From contig CAZDAM010000004.1 in the NCBI GenBank assembly GCA_964503595.1, positions 9,079-73,078 on the forward strand: a DNA stretch of 64,000 bases. Direction: 5' to 3'. A model generated the notes under the pieces. The model was not told the origin of the DNA. It saw only the letters and a list, made by a program, of their open reading frames with translations, and did no database searches. The position numbers and the translations under genes were made by a program. How positions within the stretch are numbered: the stretch's first letter is position 1; each line of letters opens with the position of its first letter. Below, piece after piece: positions 33,762 to 40,732 of this stretch. The stretch is from CAZDAM01 sp964503595 (GTDB lineage: Bacteria; Muiribacteriota; UBA6191).

Positions 33762-35031
33762 GTTCGGCCCGGACTTCAGCTTCTGTTTTCCCGTGAAGCT
33801 GAAGTTCCCGGGCTCTTAACACCAGAAGTTCAAATCCGGGTCCGGGCTTGAGTCCCCACTGCATCAAAGCTTTTCCGTTGATGCGGGGAGGGCGATTCTC
33901 AGGTAAATCCGGCAGGGTTTTCTGATGGGCCTTCTTGAAATGCTCAAACAGAAAGAGGGCGTCCCTACCGGTGTGCGATTCCAGGGTTTTCTCGGTGAAG
34001 GCCAGGGGGCTTTCATGCTCAAGAGCCAAGACAAGATCCACAAAACTCTGTAGAACGCCGCGGACATAGCGGGGATTGGGAAAGTGCAGGGCAATCAGAT
34101 CCTGCTCAATTTCCCGAAGGCCCTTGTCTTCGGGGCAATGGAAGTCATGGAGGGCCAGCCAGGGCAGAATCAGGGCCGCATTGGCAATTTCCCGGCTTGG
34201 CAGGGGGTCTGGCAGCATCCAGCCGGGTGGATTGACTTTCAGATAGGAGAGCCGGTTGAGACAGGCTGGAAAGATGTCATAGGCAATCAGATCCTCAAGC
34301 ATCCCGGAGGGGTTGGCTTCCATGGCCTTCAGGACCTCGTCCTGAATCCGATCCGGAGAAATTGTGGGGAGCAGTTTCAGACTCTGTTCCTGCATGGTAC
34401 GGGATAGGGCGGCATCCGGTATGAAACCCTTCTGGTGCTTGAAGCGAAGAGCCCGAAGAATTCTTAGGGGATCTTCTTCAAAGCGTTCTTCGGGGATTCC
34501 CACAGCCCGGAGTCTGCGCTCCTTCAGATCGGTAAGCCCGTCAAAGAAATCATGCAGGGTAAACTCGATTTCCCCGTTTGAAGCCCTGAGATGAAGCATG
34601 AGGGCATTGACGGTGAAATCCCGCCGGGCAGCATCTTCTCTGGCCGAAACCTGATCGGCAAAGATGGTGAAATCCCGGTGGCCGGGACCCGTAGAAGATT
34701 CAGTGCGGGCAAGGGCCACATCCAAAGCTTCGTCGGAATCGAACAGGTGGATTTTGAAAACAGGGAAACTGACTCCCACTTTCTGGAAGGTGCGGATCAT
34801 TTTCTGGCCCTTAAGCTGGGCCAGGGTTTTTGCAACGGCCTTTTCTTCTGAATCTGCGACCATCAGATCCAGATCCTTGATCTTCTGATGCCCGGAAAGA
34901 ACATCCCGGATGGTTCCGCCCACGGCCCACACGGATGCACTTTCGGGAACATGGGAGCAGAGGTTTAAAATGAATGCGTGGGTCCCTGGGAGTTCACCCA
35001 GATAATTCTTCAAAGCGCCAAGGTCTGTCAT
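33742..35031 (-). CDS. cca: tRNA nucleotidyltransferase / poly(A) polymerase family protein (CCA-adding type)
   Basis: The 429-residue protein has the class II head: AVGGTIRDVL (residues 36-45), DLDLMVAD near 53-60, ARRDFTVNALML and EEDPLRILRALRFKHQ. Helical neck and body parts follow. CCA enzymes repair or add the tRNA 3' end; poly(A) polymerases of the same family look almost the same, so the exact activity is uncertain. I chose the start at 35031, not the longer frame from 35109, because a good promoter (TGGACA-17-TATTCT) ends six bases before this ATG. It overlaps the end of the RND gene by 20 bases, tail to tail. Confidence 0.85.
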   Translation of the reverse strand: MTDLGALKNYLGELPGTHAFILNLCSHVPESASVWAVGGTIRDVLSGHQKIKDLDLMVADSEEKAVAKTLAQLKGQKMIRTFQKVGVSFPVFKIHLFDSDEALDVALARTESSTGPGHRDFTIFADQVSAREDAARRDFTVNALMLHLRASNGEIEFTLHDFFDGLTDLKERRLRAVGIPEERFEEDPLRILRALRFKHQKGFIPDAALSRTMQEQSLKLLPTISPDRIQDEVLKAMEANPSGMLEDLIAYDIFPACLNRLSYLKVNPPGWMLPDPLPSREIANAALILPWLALHDFHCPEDKGLREIEQDLIALHFPNPRYVRGVLQSFVDLVLALEHESPLAFTEKTLESHTGRDALFLFEHFKKAHQKTLPDLPENRPPRINGKALMQWGLKPGPGFELLVLRARELQLHGKTEAEVRAELTHQAI

Positions 35032-35066
35032 GTCGGCAGAATAAAAAACTTCCGGGAGCCTGTCCA
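35029..35066 (-). promoter_or_regulatory. Promoter of the CCA-type gene with leaderless start
   Basis: On the minus strand TGGACA (35066-35061), 17 bases, TATTCT (35043-35038), six bases, ATG (35031-35029). Five of six -35 positions match consensus. It decides the start codon. Confidence 0.7.
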
Positions 35067-35135
35067 GCTTGTGAGGGTGGGGGGGCTTTGTTAGACTGGG
35101 TCCGTTCAAGGTTCAGATAGTCAGGATAGAAAGTT

Positions 35136-35498
35136 ATGTTGTTTCATGAATCCGCATTTCGGGAAAGCATGGGGCAGGACCCCTATCTGATGGCGGATAT
35201 TGTCCGATTGAGCCTTGAAGATCTGCCTGCTCAGGAAACCCGCTTGAAAGAGCACAGGGAATCGAAGAACTGGGAGCAGGTCAGCCGTAGTGCGCACGCC
35301 ATCAAGGGTGTGGCCCTGTCCCTGTCGGCACAGGAGCTCTCCGCCGTGGCACAGCGCCTGGAAGCGGCTTCCAGAACACCGGATTTTGAAGAGTTCAGCC
35401 TGATTGATGATGTCAGTGCCCTGCTTGAAACAACCAGCCAGGCTCTGAGTGAATTTCTCAGAAAAATCGAAGCAGAAATCAGCGAATCAGAAGCCTAG
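35136..35498 (+). CDS. Stand-alone histidine phosphotransfer (Hpt) protein
   Basis: The 120-residue all-helical protein has the Hpt motif AHAIKGVA, with His54 as the phosphate-accepting residue and a following helix LSLSAQELSAVAQRLEAA. Free Hpt proteins shuttle phosphate between hybrid sensor kinases and response regulators. No kinase or regulator is encoded nearby, so the partners are elsewhere. The stop codon shares CTAG (35495-35498) with that of the convergent outer-membrane channel gene. The start is ATG; no strong ribosome binding site is seen in front. Confidence 0.85.
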   Translation: MLFHESAFRESMGQDPYLMADIVRLSLEDLPAQETRLKEHRESKNWEQVSRSAHAIKGVALSLSAQELSAVAQRLEAASRTPDFEEFSLIDDVSALLETTSQALSEFLRKIEAEISESEA

Positions 35499-36883
35499 AA
35501 CATCAGGTTTGAGCCCATATAGAACCATTGGGCACCGTCAGCTTCGGGAACCAGGGTCCTGGTTGCATCTCCCCCGTTCAGATAGGCATAGCCACTGAAG
35601 ATGGCCAGGTCTTCGCGCCATTGCTTTTCGTAGCGCAGGCTCATTTCCTGACCAATATCCCGTGAACGGTTGGTGATGGCTGCGGCATAGCGGCCCAGAA
35701 TTCCTCCGCTGCTGGAATAGATCGAATCCCCGGTATCATCCATCTTCAGATCGGCAAGTTTCAGACGCATGCGGGAATCGGACTGAGGGCGCCAGGTGGC
35801 CTGAATCTGGGTTTCGTTGACATTCTGAAAGGCAAAGATGTCCTGGATACCGGCAGTCTCGTGCAGGGCCCCATAAAGCGGGCGGAAGGTGTTGGTAAAT
35901 CCGGAGGAACCACTGGCCCGGTTGTAGGCAACCCTGAAATCATGCTGGTGGCGACTTCGGGTATGGTAATCAAGCCCGACTCTTAGCATATCGCCGCCCT
36001 GATCCACGGTTCCGAGTTCCCCATCATGCCAGGCAGCCGTGGCATCTGCTTCAATGCGGTTGTCCCGAAAATTCAGGCCGACTCCGTAAGTGGAGAGGGA
36101 CAGATCGGTCTGGGCGTTGCGGTTATGCAGCCAGAACAGGTCCAGATCCATGTTCTCATCGGCGCGAAAATGTCCCCAGAGTCCGGCCAGATCCACATCG
36201 TCCTGATGAATCATGGCAGCGTTGCCAGCTGTGGGTTTGGTGTAGAAGGCATCCAGGGATTCACCATCCTTAAAGCGGCGGCTGATCCGGATTCCATCAA
36301 AGAACTGACCGCGGTTGTCCCATTCTTCCCAGCCCAGAAGGCTGCCATCCCCAAAATGAAGTTTCTGGCGGCCAACGATGACTTCAGACCCGTGAATCCA
36401 GTCATCAAAGCTGAGATTCAGGAGCTCGAAATAGGTATTGTTCTGGCGGGATGCCGAATTCTGGTCACCCCATTCGCGGGTATCGATAAGCCGGGCTTCG
36501 AGGCGGGCTCCGGGACGAATCTGGGTCTCAAGGCCCAGGCGGGCTCTCTGGCCGATGAAACTTGTGTTGGAAAAACGCTTTCCGGGGAAATCGTTGAGGC
36601 GCATGGATTCCCAGCGATGACGGATGGATGCGTCAATCTGGGCGTCTTCAAGCCAGGAGGGAAGTCTGTCTTCTGAAGGAGGGGCGGCGATGACCCGGAC
36701 TTCCTTTTCGATTTCCAGATCTGTTGAGGTGGTGTGAATGGCCTTGAGATCGGATTCCAGCTGGAAGAGCTTCTTGATCAGAAGGGCATTGCTTTCCTTG
36801 AGCAGACGAACATCCTCGGATGTGTCTGCGATCGCGTTTGAAAGCAAACCCCAAAACAAGGCAAAACAAAATACCCTACGCAC
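35495..36883 (-). CDS. Outer-membrane beta-barrel channel, alginate-export (AlgE)-like
   Basis: From GTG 36883 the 462-residue product has a signal peptide (RRVFCFALFWGLLSNAIA before DTSEDV), a short coiled coil at about 25-50 and a long barrel with many strand pairs ending GSNLMF. Features such as RHRWESMRLNDF, QRARLGLETQIRPG, DTREWGDQN and VGRQKLHFGDG resemble the alginate-export domain found in several porins. The substrate is unknown. The GTG start is chosen because AAGGAGTT precedes it by about six bases; no ATG fits. The start codon lies within the 3' arm of a long hairpin (36871-36947), so translation is likely controlled by RNA folding. Confidence 0.75.
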   Translation of the reverse strand: MRRVFCFALFWGLLSNAIADTSEDVRLLKESNALLIKKLFQLESDLKAIHTTSTDLEIEKEVRVIAAPPSEDRLPSWLEDAQIDASIRHRWESMRLNDFPGKRFSNTSFIGQRARLGLETQIRPGARLEARLIDTREWGDQNSASRQNNTYFELLNLSFDDWIHGSEVIVGRQKLHFGDGSLLGWEEWDNRGQFFDGIRISRRFKDGESLDAFYTKPTAGNAAMIHQDDVDLAGLWGHFRADENMDLDLFWLHNRNAQTDLSLSTYGVGLNFRDNRIEADATAAWHDGELGTVDQGGDMLRVGLDYHTRSRHQHDFRVAYNRASGSSGFTNTFRPLYGALHETAGIQDIFAFQNVNETQIQATWRPQSDSRMRLKLADLKMDDTGDSIYSSSGGILGRYAAAITNRSRDIGQEMSLRYEKQWREDLAIFSGYAYLNGGDATRTLVPEADGAQWFYMGSNLMF

Positions 36884-36947
36884 AGCCAACTCCTTTTCTG
36901 CTGCGAACAATCTTCCGTGACGATTGCGCTGGCTATGCGTAGGGTAT
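36871..36947 (-). promoter_or_regulatory. Long hairpin enclosing the ribosome binding site and start codon of the outer-membrane channel gene
   Basis: ATACCCTACGCACAGCCA (36871-36888) and TGGCTATGCGTAGGGTAT (36930-36947) are 18-base inverted arms with one difference, which is a G-U pair in the minus-strand RNA. The 41-base loop holds an inner stem (GCG-CAATC with GATTG-tt-CGC) and the AAGGAG site. The GTG start is in the 3' arm. A T-rich run (TTTTGTTTTG) follows the 3' arm, so it could also act as a terminator for read-through from the nuclease gene upstream. Confidence 0.7.
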
Positions 36948-36959
36948 CGACAAAATGGA

Positions 36960-37778
36960 CTAGTTCAGGAAGCCCTTTTGTCCAATTTGTTCCACAAATT
37001 CAGGATGATCAATGAAGGGATTGCGGTTGCGCTGGTGCTCAAAAATTACTTCGTTGCGCTGCCGCTCTTTCTCATCCACGGGATCGTTTTTGTGCCATTC
37101 CATGAACATGGGAATGCGGGAGATCAGGAAGTCGTGAGCGTTGGTTCCTTTTTGGAAAATGGAGCGGTTGTGGTAGCGCATCCAGAAGTAAAGCATGGCA
37201 CGGGCAACGTTGCCCTTGACTCCATCCCATGGCTCGAAGATTTCGGAATGATCCAGCTTGCTGCCGGCGGAAGTCTGATACTTCACGTTGTTGGCAGTTC
37301 CGAATGCATAGTGGGAACGGCGACCGTTGGGAACGGACAGTGTTGGAAACAGGTGGTGCATGTCGGAGCGCATTGGATAGCCTTTGCCGAATTTGGACTG
37401 GGGCCAGACGTGCTCACAGTTGACGAAGTCACCGGACTTTCCATCCTGATTCTGATCTCCGCGCTCATTGAAATCAAAGCCCTTGCCCTGAATTCTCAAA
37501 TCGCTGTAGTAGGCGTAAACGGCACTTCCATCATTATCAGCTTCGTTGTAGAGGACGCCACGGGCTCCACCGTATCCCAGATCGCGGTAGTTTTCTCCGG
37601 TCTTGCGGTGCAGGGCATCAAAAAGCTGGCTGCCAGTCAGGCCTTCCATACCTTCATAGTAGTCACTGCGGACTTCTTCAGCCTCATAGATTGCGGCAAA
37701 GTTATCAGTACGTACAGAGGGTTCAATCGCAAATACAGCGGCACTAAGCAGGGTCGCGGTGAACAGTTTTTTCAGCAT
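36960..37778 (-). CDS. Secreted endonuclease I family DNase
   Basis: The 272-residue product has a signal peptide (LKKLFTATLLSAAVFA) and the endonuclease I core. NCEHVWPQS at about 130 and DMHHLFPT hold the metal and catalytic histidines, and a late RNEVIFEHQRNRNPFIDHPE is a family hallmark. Relatives (EndA, Vvn, Dns) cut DNA without sequence preference in the periplasm or outside the cell. The ATG is preceded by AAAGGAG. It lies between another secreted nuclease-like gene and the outer-membrane channel, on the same strand, and has its own promoter. Confidence 0.92.
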   Translation of the reverse strand: MLKKLFTATLLSAAVFAIEPSVRTDNFAAIYEAEEVRSDYYEGMEGLTGSQLFDALHRKTGENYRDLGYGGARGVLYNEADNDGSAVYAYYSDLRIQGKGFDFNERGDQNQDGKSGDFVNCEHVWPQSKFGKGYPMRSDMHHLFPTLSVPNGRRSHYAFGTANNVKYQTSAGSKLDHSEIFEPWDGVKGNVARAMLYFWMRYHNRSIFQKGTNAHDFLISRIPMFMEWHKNDPVDEKERQRNEVIFEHQRNRNPFIDHPEFVEQIGQKGFLN

Positions 37779-37806
37779 GCAAACTCCTTTCAGGTTTGGG
37801 ACTTAC

Positions 37807-37834
37807 AGTCTAAGGATCATAAAAAGATCGTCAA
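37807..37834 (-). promoter_or_regulatory. Promoter of the endonuclease I gene
   Basis: On the minus strand TTGACG (37834-37829), 16 bases, TAGACT (37812-37807). The leader of about 20 bases carries AAAGGAG before ATG 37778. Confidence 0.6.
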
Positions 37835-37851
37835 CTGTGCGGGTGGTTTTT

Positions 37852-38922
37852 TTAGCGGCGGATTTCAATCTCGCTGGCTTCGGATGGATGAAAAGGTAGA
37901 GTCATCATCTGTGGGGTTTCTTCCTGGGGCTGAGAACCCTTGGGGAAAAGCTCGGCAATCAGGGGCCGGTGATCGGAAGGATCCCGGTTGATAAGGTCCA
38001 CGCGGGTATCGACCTTGAGATTGGCAAAGCGGTAGGCAATCCAGGGTGAAGTGATGATGTAGTCCAGGCGGGTTTTGTAGGAGCCCAGGAAACGGAATTT
38101 GCCTCCGGCCTTCAGCCATTTGCTGACGAGATGGGTGTAGTTGTCCGGAATGCTGGCATCAGCAAACAGGTCCCGGTAAAGGATGATGTTTTCGGGTTCA
38201 TACCCATAGGCGTAGCGCGATTCTCCGGAGATTTCCTCCAGAATCATGGAGTTGGGGACATCATTCAGATCCCCCATCAGAACCAGGCTGACACCGGGCT
38301 TGTCCAGTTCTTCCATACGCTTTCTGATGGTGCGGGCCTGAGTCAGGCGCTTGAAGTCCGAATCGGTGCCGCCAATCTGGCTTTTTAAGTGAGCCACCAG
38401 AAAGGTCAGGGCTTCTCCGGTCTGTTTCCAGATCAGGGGGACGGTCAGAAGTCCCTTGGAAAGCCCTCTTTTGGGCAGGTTGACGATGATTTCTCCGTGA
38501 CTGGAAACCTCATAGCCGGTAGCCAGATCAAGACCGGATTCACTAAGGCCAGCGGCCTCCAGAACTTCCGGATCATAAAGCAGGGCTACATCCTGACCGG
38601 TAAAGGTATCAAGGCTTTCAAAATGTTCAATGACATAGGGTTTCTGAAGCTTTGCCACCAGATCTTCCAGAACAGCGCGGTTTTCCACTTCCTGAAGAGC
38701 CAGGACATGGGGCTGGTTTCTCAGAATGACGGCGGCCGTTTTCTGAAGCTTTTCCTCGTAGTTTTCCGGAATCTGCTCCTGATCAATCTCAACATCCGGA
38801 TCATCGAGGGTATCGAACAGAAACCGGGCATTCCAGGTCATGATCCGAAGACTTGAGAGTTCCTGGGCAAACACATTGGCGGCAAGAAGCAACCCGAGAA
38901 GGGGCAACAGAATTCTTCGCAT
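37852..38922 (-). CDS. Secreted endonuclease/exonuclease/phosphatase (EEP) family protein
   Basis: The 356-residue product has a signal peptide (MRRILLPLLGLLLAANVFA before QE) and EEP motifs in order: IMTWNARFLF, VLALQEVENR (catalytic Glu), FLVAHLKSQ, LMGDLNDVPN, and DPSDHRPLIAELF at the end. This layout suits secreted DNases or phosphodiesterases of the DNase I fold. With endonuclease I downstream it would give the cell two exported nucleases, useful for digesting DNA from prey, dead cells or biofilm. The promoter leaves only about two bases of leader. It is divergent from the DUF1232 gene across 81 bases. Confidence 0.85.
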   Translation of the reverse strand: MRRILLPLLGLLLAANVFAQELSSLRIMTWNARFLFDTLDDPDVEIDQEQIPENYEEKLQKTAAVILRNQPHVLALQEVENRAVLEDLVAKLQKPYVIEHFESLDTFTGQDVALLYDPEVLEAAGLSESGLDLATGYEVSSHGEIIVNLPKRGLSKGLLTVPLIWKQTGEALTFLVAHLKSQIGGTDSDFKRLTQARTIRKRMEELDKPGVSLVLMGDLNDVPNSMILEEISGESRYAYGYEPENIILYRDLFADASIPDNYTHLVSKWLKAGGKFRFLGSYKTRLDYIITSPWIAYRFANLKVDTRVDLINRDPSDHRPLIAELFPKGSQPQEETPQMMTLPFHPSEASEIEIRR

Positions 38923-38959
38923 GGTGCACGAAGTATAATCCCGGGATGAAACACGTCAA
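38920..38959 (-). promoter_or_regulatory. Promoter of the EEP gene, very short leader
   Basis: On the minus strand TTGACG (38959-38954), 16 bases, TATACT (38937-38932), nine bases, ATG (38922-38920). The expected leader is two or three bases, too short for a ribosome binding site. Confidence 0.6.
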
Positions 38960-38968
38960 GGGGGGGTC

Positions 38969-39006
38969 TTGCTGATTTGAAGAATTCGATCTACGATAGA
39001 TCCATG
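38969..39006 (+). promoter_or_regulatory. Promoter of the DUF1232 gene with leaderless start
   Basis: TTGCTG (38969-38974), 17 bases, TACGAT (38992-38997), six bases, ATG (39004). It decides the start against an in-frame TTG at 38977, which lies in the spacer. Confidence 0.65.
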
Positions 39007-39381
39007 GATAAGCGGATTCTCAAAAGAGCCGAGGCCCTCGCCCGTAAGCGAAGCGGTCTGCTTTCTCTTGTCAGAAGAGCCTCCCGCTATCTTCTGAAAA
39101 ACCCTTTTGCCTTTGGCAAACTGACGTATCGTATCGAAGGTTTTTTTCGTCTTCTCAAGGCCTGGGCACTCAGGGAATACCGTGATGTCTCCTGGAAAAC
39201 CATCGTGGTTGTCACGGGAGCCATTCTCTATTTTGTCTCTCCCCTGGACGCCATTCCCGACATTACCCCGGCTCTGGGTTTCATGGATGATCTGGGGGTT
39301 CTGGCCTGGGCTTTTGAAGCCGTCGGGGATGATGTCGAACGCTTCCTGAAATGGGAGCGCCGCCGAGGCTGGCGCTACTAG
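39004..39381 (+). CDS. DUF1232 (YkvA-like) membrane protein
   Basis: The 125-residue protein has a basic N-terminal half and a DUF1232 core: a hydrophobic helix VVVTGAILYFVSPLDAIPD followed by FMDDLGVLAWAFEAVG. The SPLDAIPD and DD motifs are the family signature. Members are small membrane proteins of unknown role. It is transcribed alone from a probable leaderless promoter and ends five bases before the convergent gene at 39386. The long basic N-terminus (residues 1-60) is more than many members have. Confidence 0.82.
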   Translation: MDKRILKRAEALARKRSGLLSLVRRASRYLLKNPFAFGKLTYRIEGFFRLLKAWALREYRDVSWKTIVVVTGAILYFVSPLDAIPDITPALGFMDDLGVLAWAFEAVGDDVERFLKWERRRGWRY

Positions 39382-39385
39382 AGTC

Positions 39386-40177
39386 CTAGAACTCGTAGTA
39401 CTTGTTGACATCCAGAACCTTGACCCTGGAGCTGACCCCGTAGGTCTTCAGGTGGCGGGAAAACTCCTCAGGGGTTCCCTTGAGAGCTTCAAACGTACCA
39501 TAGCGCATGGGAATCAGGGTCTGGGGTTTGACAATAGAAGCGGCAACGGCGGCTGTGCGCGGCCCCATGGTGAACTGTCCGCCAATTGGAATCAGCATCA
39601 GATCAATATCTCCAAACAGGGAAACCAGCTTCATGTCCATATAAAGCCCGGTATCTCCCGTATGGTAAATCCGTTTCTGATCGTCCTGAAAATGCAGGAC
39701 AAAGCCAACGGCTGGGCCAGCGTTCCAGAGGGTGCCCTTGGGATCAATGATTTCCGAGGAATGCAGGGCCTGAACAGCCCAGACATTCAAATCGGGAGCA
39801 AGATTGAGTTCTCCCCCCACATCCATCTGAAGAGAGGGAGGCAGGCGCTCCTGGGGAAAGCCCAGGGACTGGGTAAGGCGATTGGCCAGAGAATAGGTGG
39901 TGACCACCTTGGCCCTGGTCTTCCTGATGATTTTGAGGGCATCACCAATGGCATCCCCGTGGCCGTGGGAAATGAAGATGTAATCCGCCTGGTGGATTTC
40001 ATCAAGCATCCGCTCTCCGGAAGGATTGACCGGATTGGTAATCCAGGGATCCATGAATATTGTGGTTCCCCGGTTACTCTTGAAGCGAAAGGCGGCATGC
40101 CCGTACCAGGTAACTTCCAGTGCGGGAAGTGGAGTTGCCAGAATGGCCAGCAGGAGGCCGAAAAAAGCAGGCCTCAT
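39386..40177 (-). CDS. Exported metallo-beta-lactamase-fold hydrolase (UPF0173-like)
   Basis: The 263-residue product has a signal peptide (RPAFFGLLLAILATPLPA). The UPF0173 pattern follows: VTWYGHAAFRF, then SHGHGDAIGD (the zinc HxHxD motif, here HGHGD), YHTGDTGLYMDM, and IPIGGQFTMGP. UPF0173 enzymes are zinc-dependent hydrolases of unknown substrate, normally cytoplasmic; an exported copy is less usual. The start overlaps by ATGA the distal stop of the phosphoribosyltransferase-like gene's frame (40174-40176), which is the reason to suspect that gene once reached here. Confidence 0.85.
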   Translation of the reverse strand: MRPAFFGLLLAILATPLPALEVTWYGHAAFRFKSNRGTTIFMDPWITNPVNPSGERMLDEIHQADYIFISHGHGDAIGDALKIIRKTRAKVVTTYSLANRLTQSLGFPQERLPPSLQMDVGGELNLAPDLNVWAVQALHSSEIIDPKGTLWNAGPAVGFVLHFQDDQKRIYHTGDTGLYMDMKLVSLFGDIDLMLIPIGGQFTMGPRTAAVAASIVKPQTLIPMRYGTFEALKGTPEEFSRHLKTYGVSSRVKVLDVNKYYEF

Positions 40178-40257
40178 GAGATTTGGGCTGGCGGCTCTCC
40201 CGTTTGCAGGGTACTCAGGCGTTGATACTCTTCCGGGGTGATCAGAAACAGGCGCTA
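40174..40257 (-). pseudogene. Open continuation of the phosphoribosyltransferase-like gene beyond an in-frame TAG
   Basis: After the TAG at 40257-40255 the same frame stays open for 26 codons (RLFLITPEEYQRLSTLQTGE and further). It ends in a TGA that overlaps the next gene's ATG as ATGA, the junction used throughout this genome. A one-base change of TAG (for example to CAG or TGG) would restore a longer protein. This could be a recent nonsense mutation, a sequencing error or true read-through. Confidence 0.5.
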
Positions 40258-40725
40258 GTATTCCATCACAATTTCATTCAGACCGGCCAGATGAAGCCTG
40301 CGCACGGGCTCCTTGGAATCCAGTGGCAGGCCCAGAAAGGAAAAGAAGCCGACAAGTTCGATTCCATTGCCCTGAAAGACAGCCTGGGCGGCCTGAATTT
40401 CTTCATCGGCAGGGGTCATCACGGTCATGACGATGGCTCTTTTGGTTCCCTCAGGCAGGCTTCCGATCAGCTCCTGATTGCGCCATAAGGCCATGGGAAG
40501 CTCCAGTCTGACGGCAGCATGAGGACCAAAAGCCAGGCTGTCCGGTCTGACTACCAGAGCATCAATGGCGTAATCATCCAGAATCTGGGCGGCAACATCT
40601 GCAAGCTGAAGAATGGTGGCAGGCTTCTGGAAGGTACGGAAGAAATCGATATCAAGACTTCCTTTGCGAATCGCGATGACATCAGACTGGTAAAAAAGTT
40701 CGGCAATGGCCTGAATAGCACTCAT
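40255..40725 (-). CDS. Orotate phosphoribosyltransferase-like protein with degenerate PRPP motif
   Basis: The 156-residue protein follows the PyrE layout: IRKGSLDIDFFRTFQKP, a helix, then DALVVRPDSLAFGPHAAVRLELP, and a late RAIVMTVMTPADEEIQAAQAVF. In active enzymes that last part is the PRPP loop (hydrophobics, D-D/E, TTG); here it reads TVMTPADEE, with no acidic pair and no TG, so catalysis is doubtful. A regulatory or ligand-binding role is possible, as in PurR-like relatives. The start is ATG 40725, with GAGG just before it, eight bases past the tyrS stop. The family call is moderate. Confidence 0.55.
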   Translation of the reverse strand: MSAIQAIAELFYQSDVIAIRKGSLDIDFFRTFQKPATILQLADVAAQILDDYAIDALVVRPDSLAFGPHAAVRLELPMALWRNQELIGSLPEGTKRAIVMTVMTPADEEIQAAQAVFQGNGIELVGFFSFLGLPLDSKEPVRRLHLAGLNEIVMEY

Positions 40726-40732
40726 TTCATCC

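Noticed and set aside
36871..36947. Integron attC-like site
   Set aside because: It has long inverted arms but no GTTRRRY or RYYYAAC core sites, and no integrase is nearby.
36924..37991. 355-codon plus-strand frame across endonuclease I
   Set aside because: The opposite strand encodes a clear nuclease; the plus frame crosses into the EEP gene as well.
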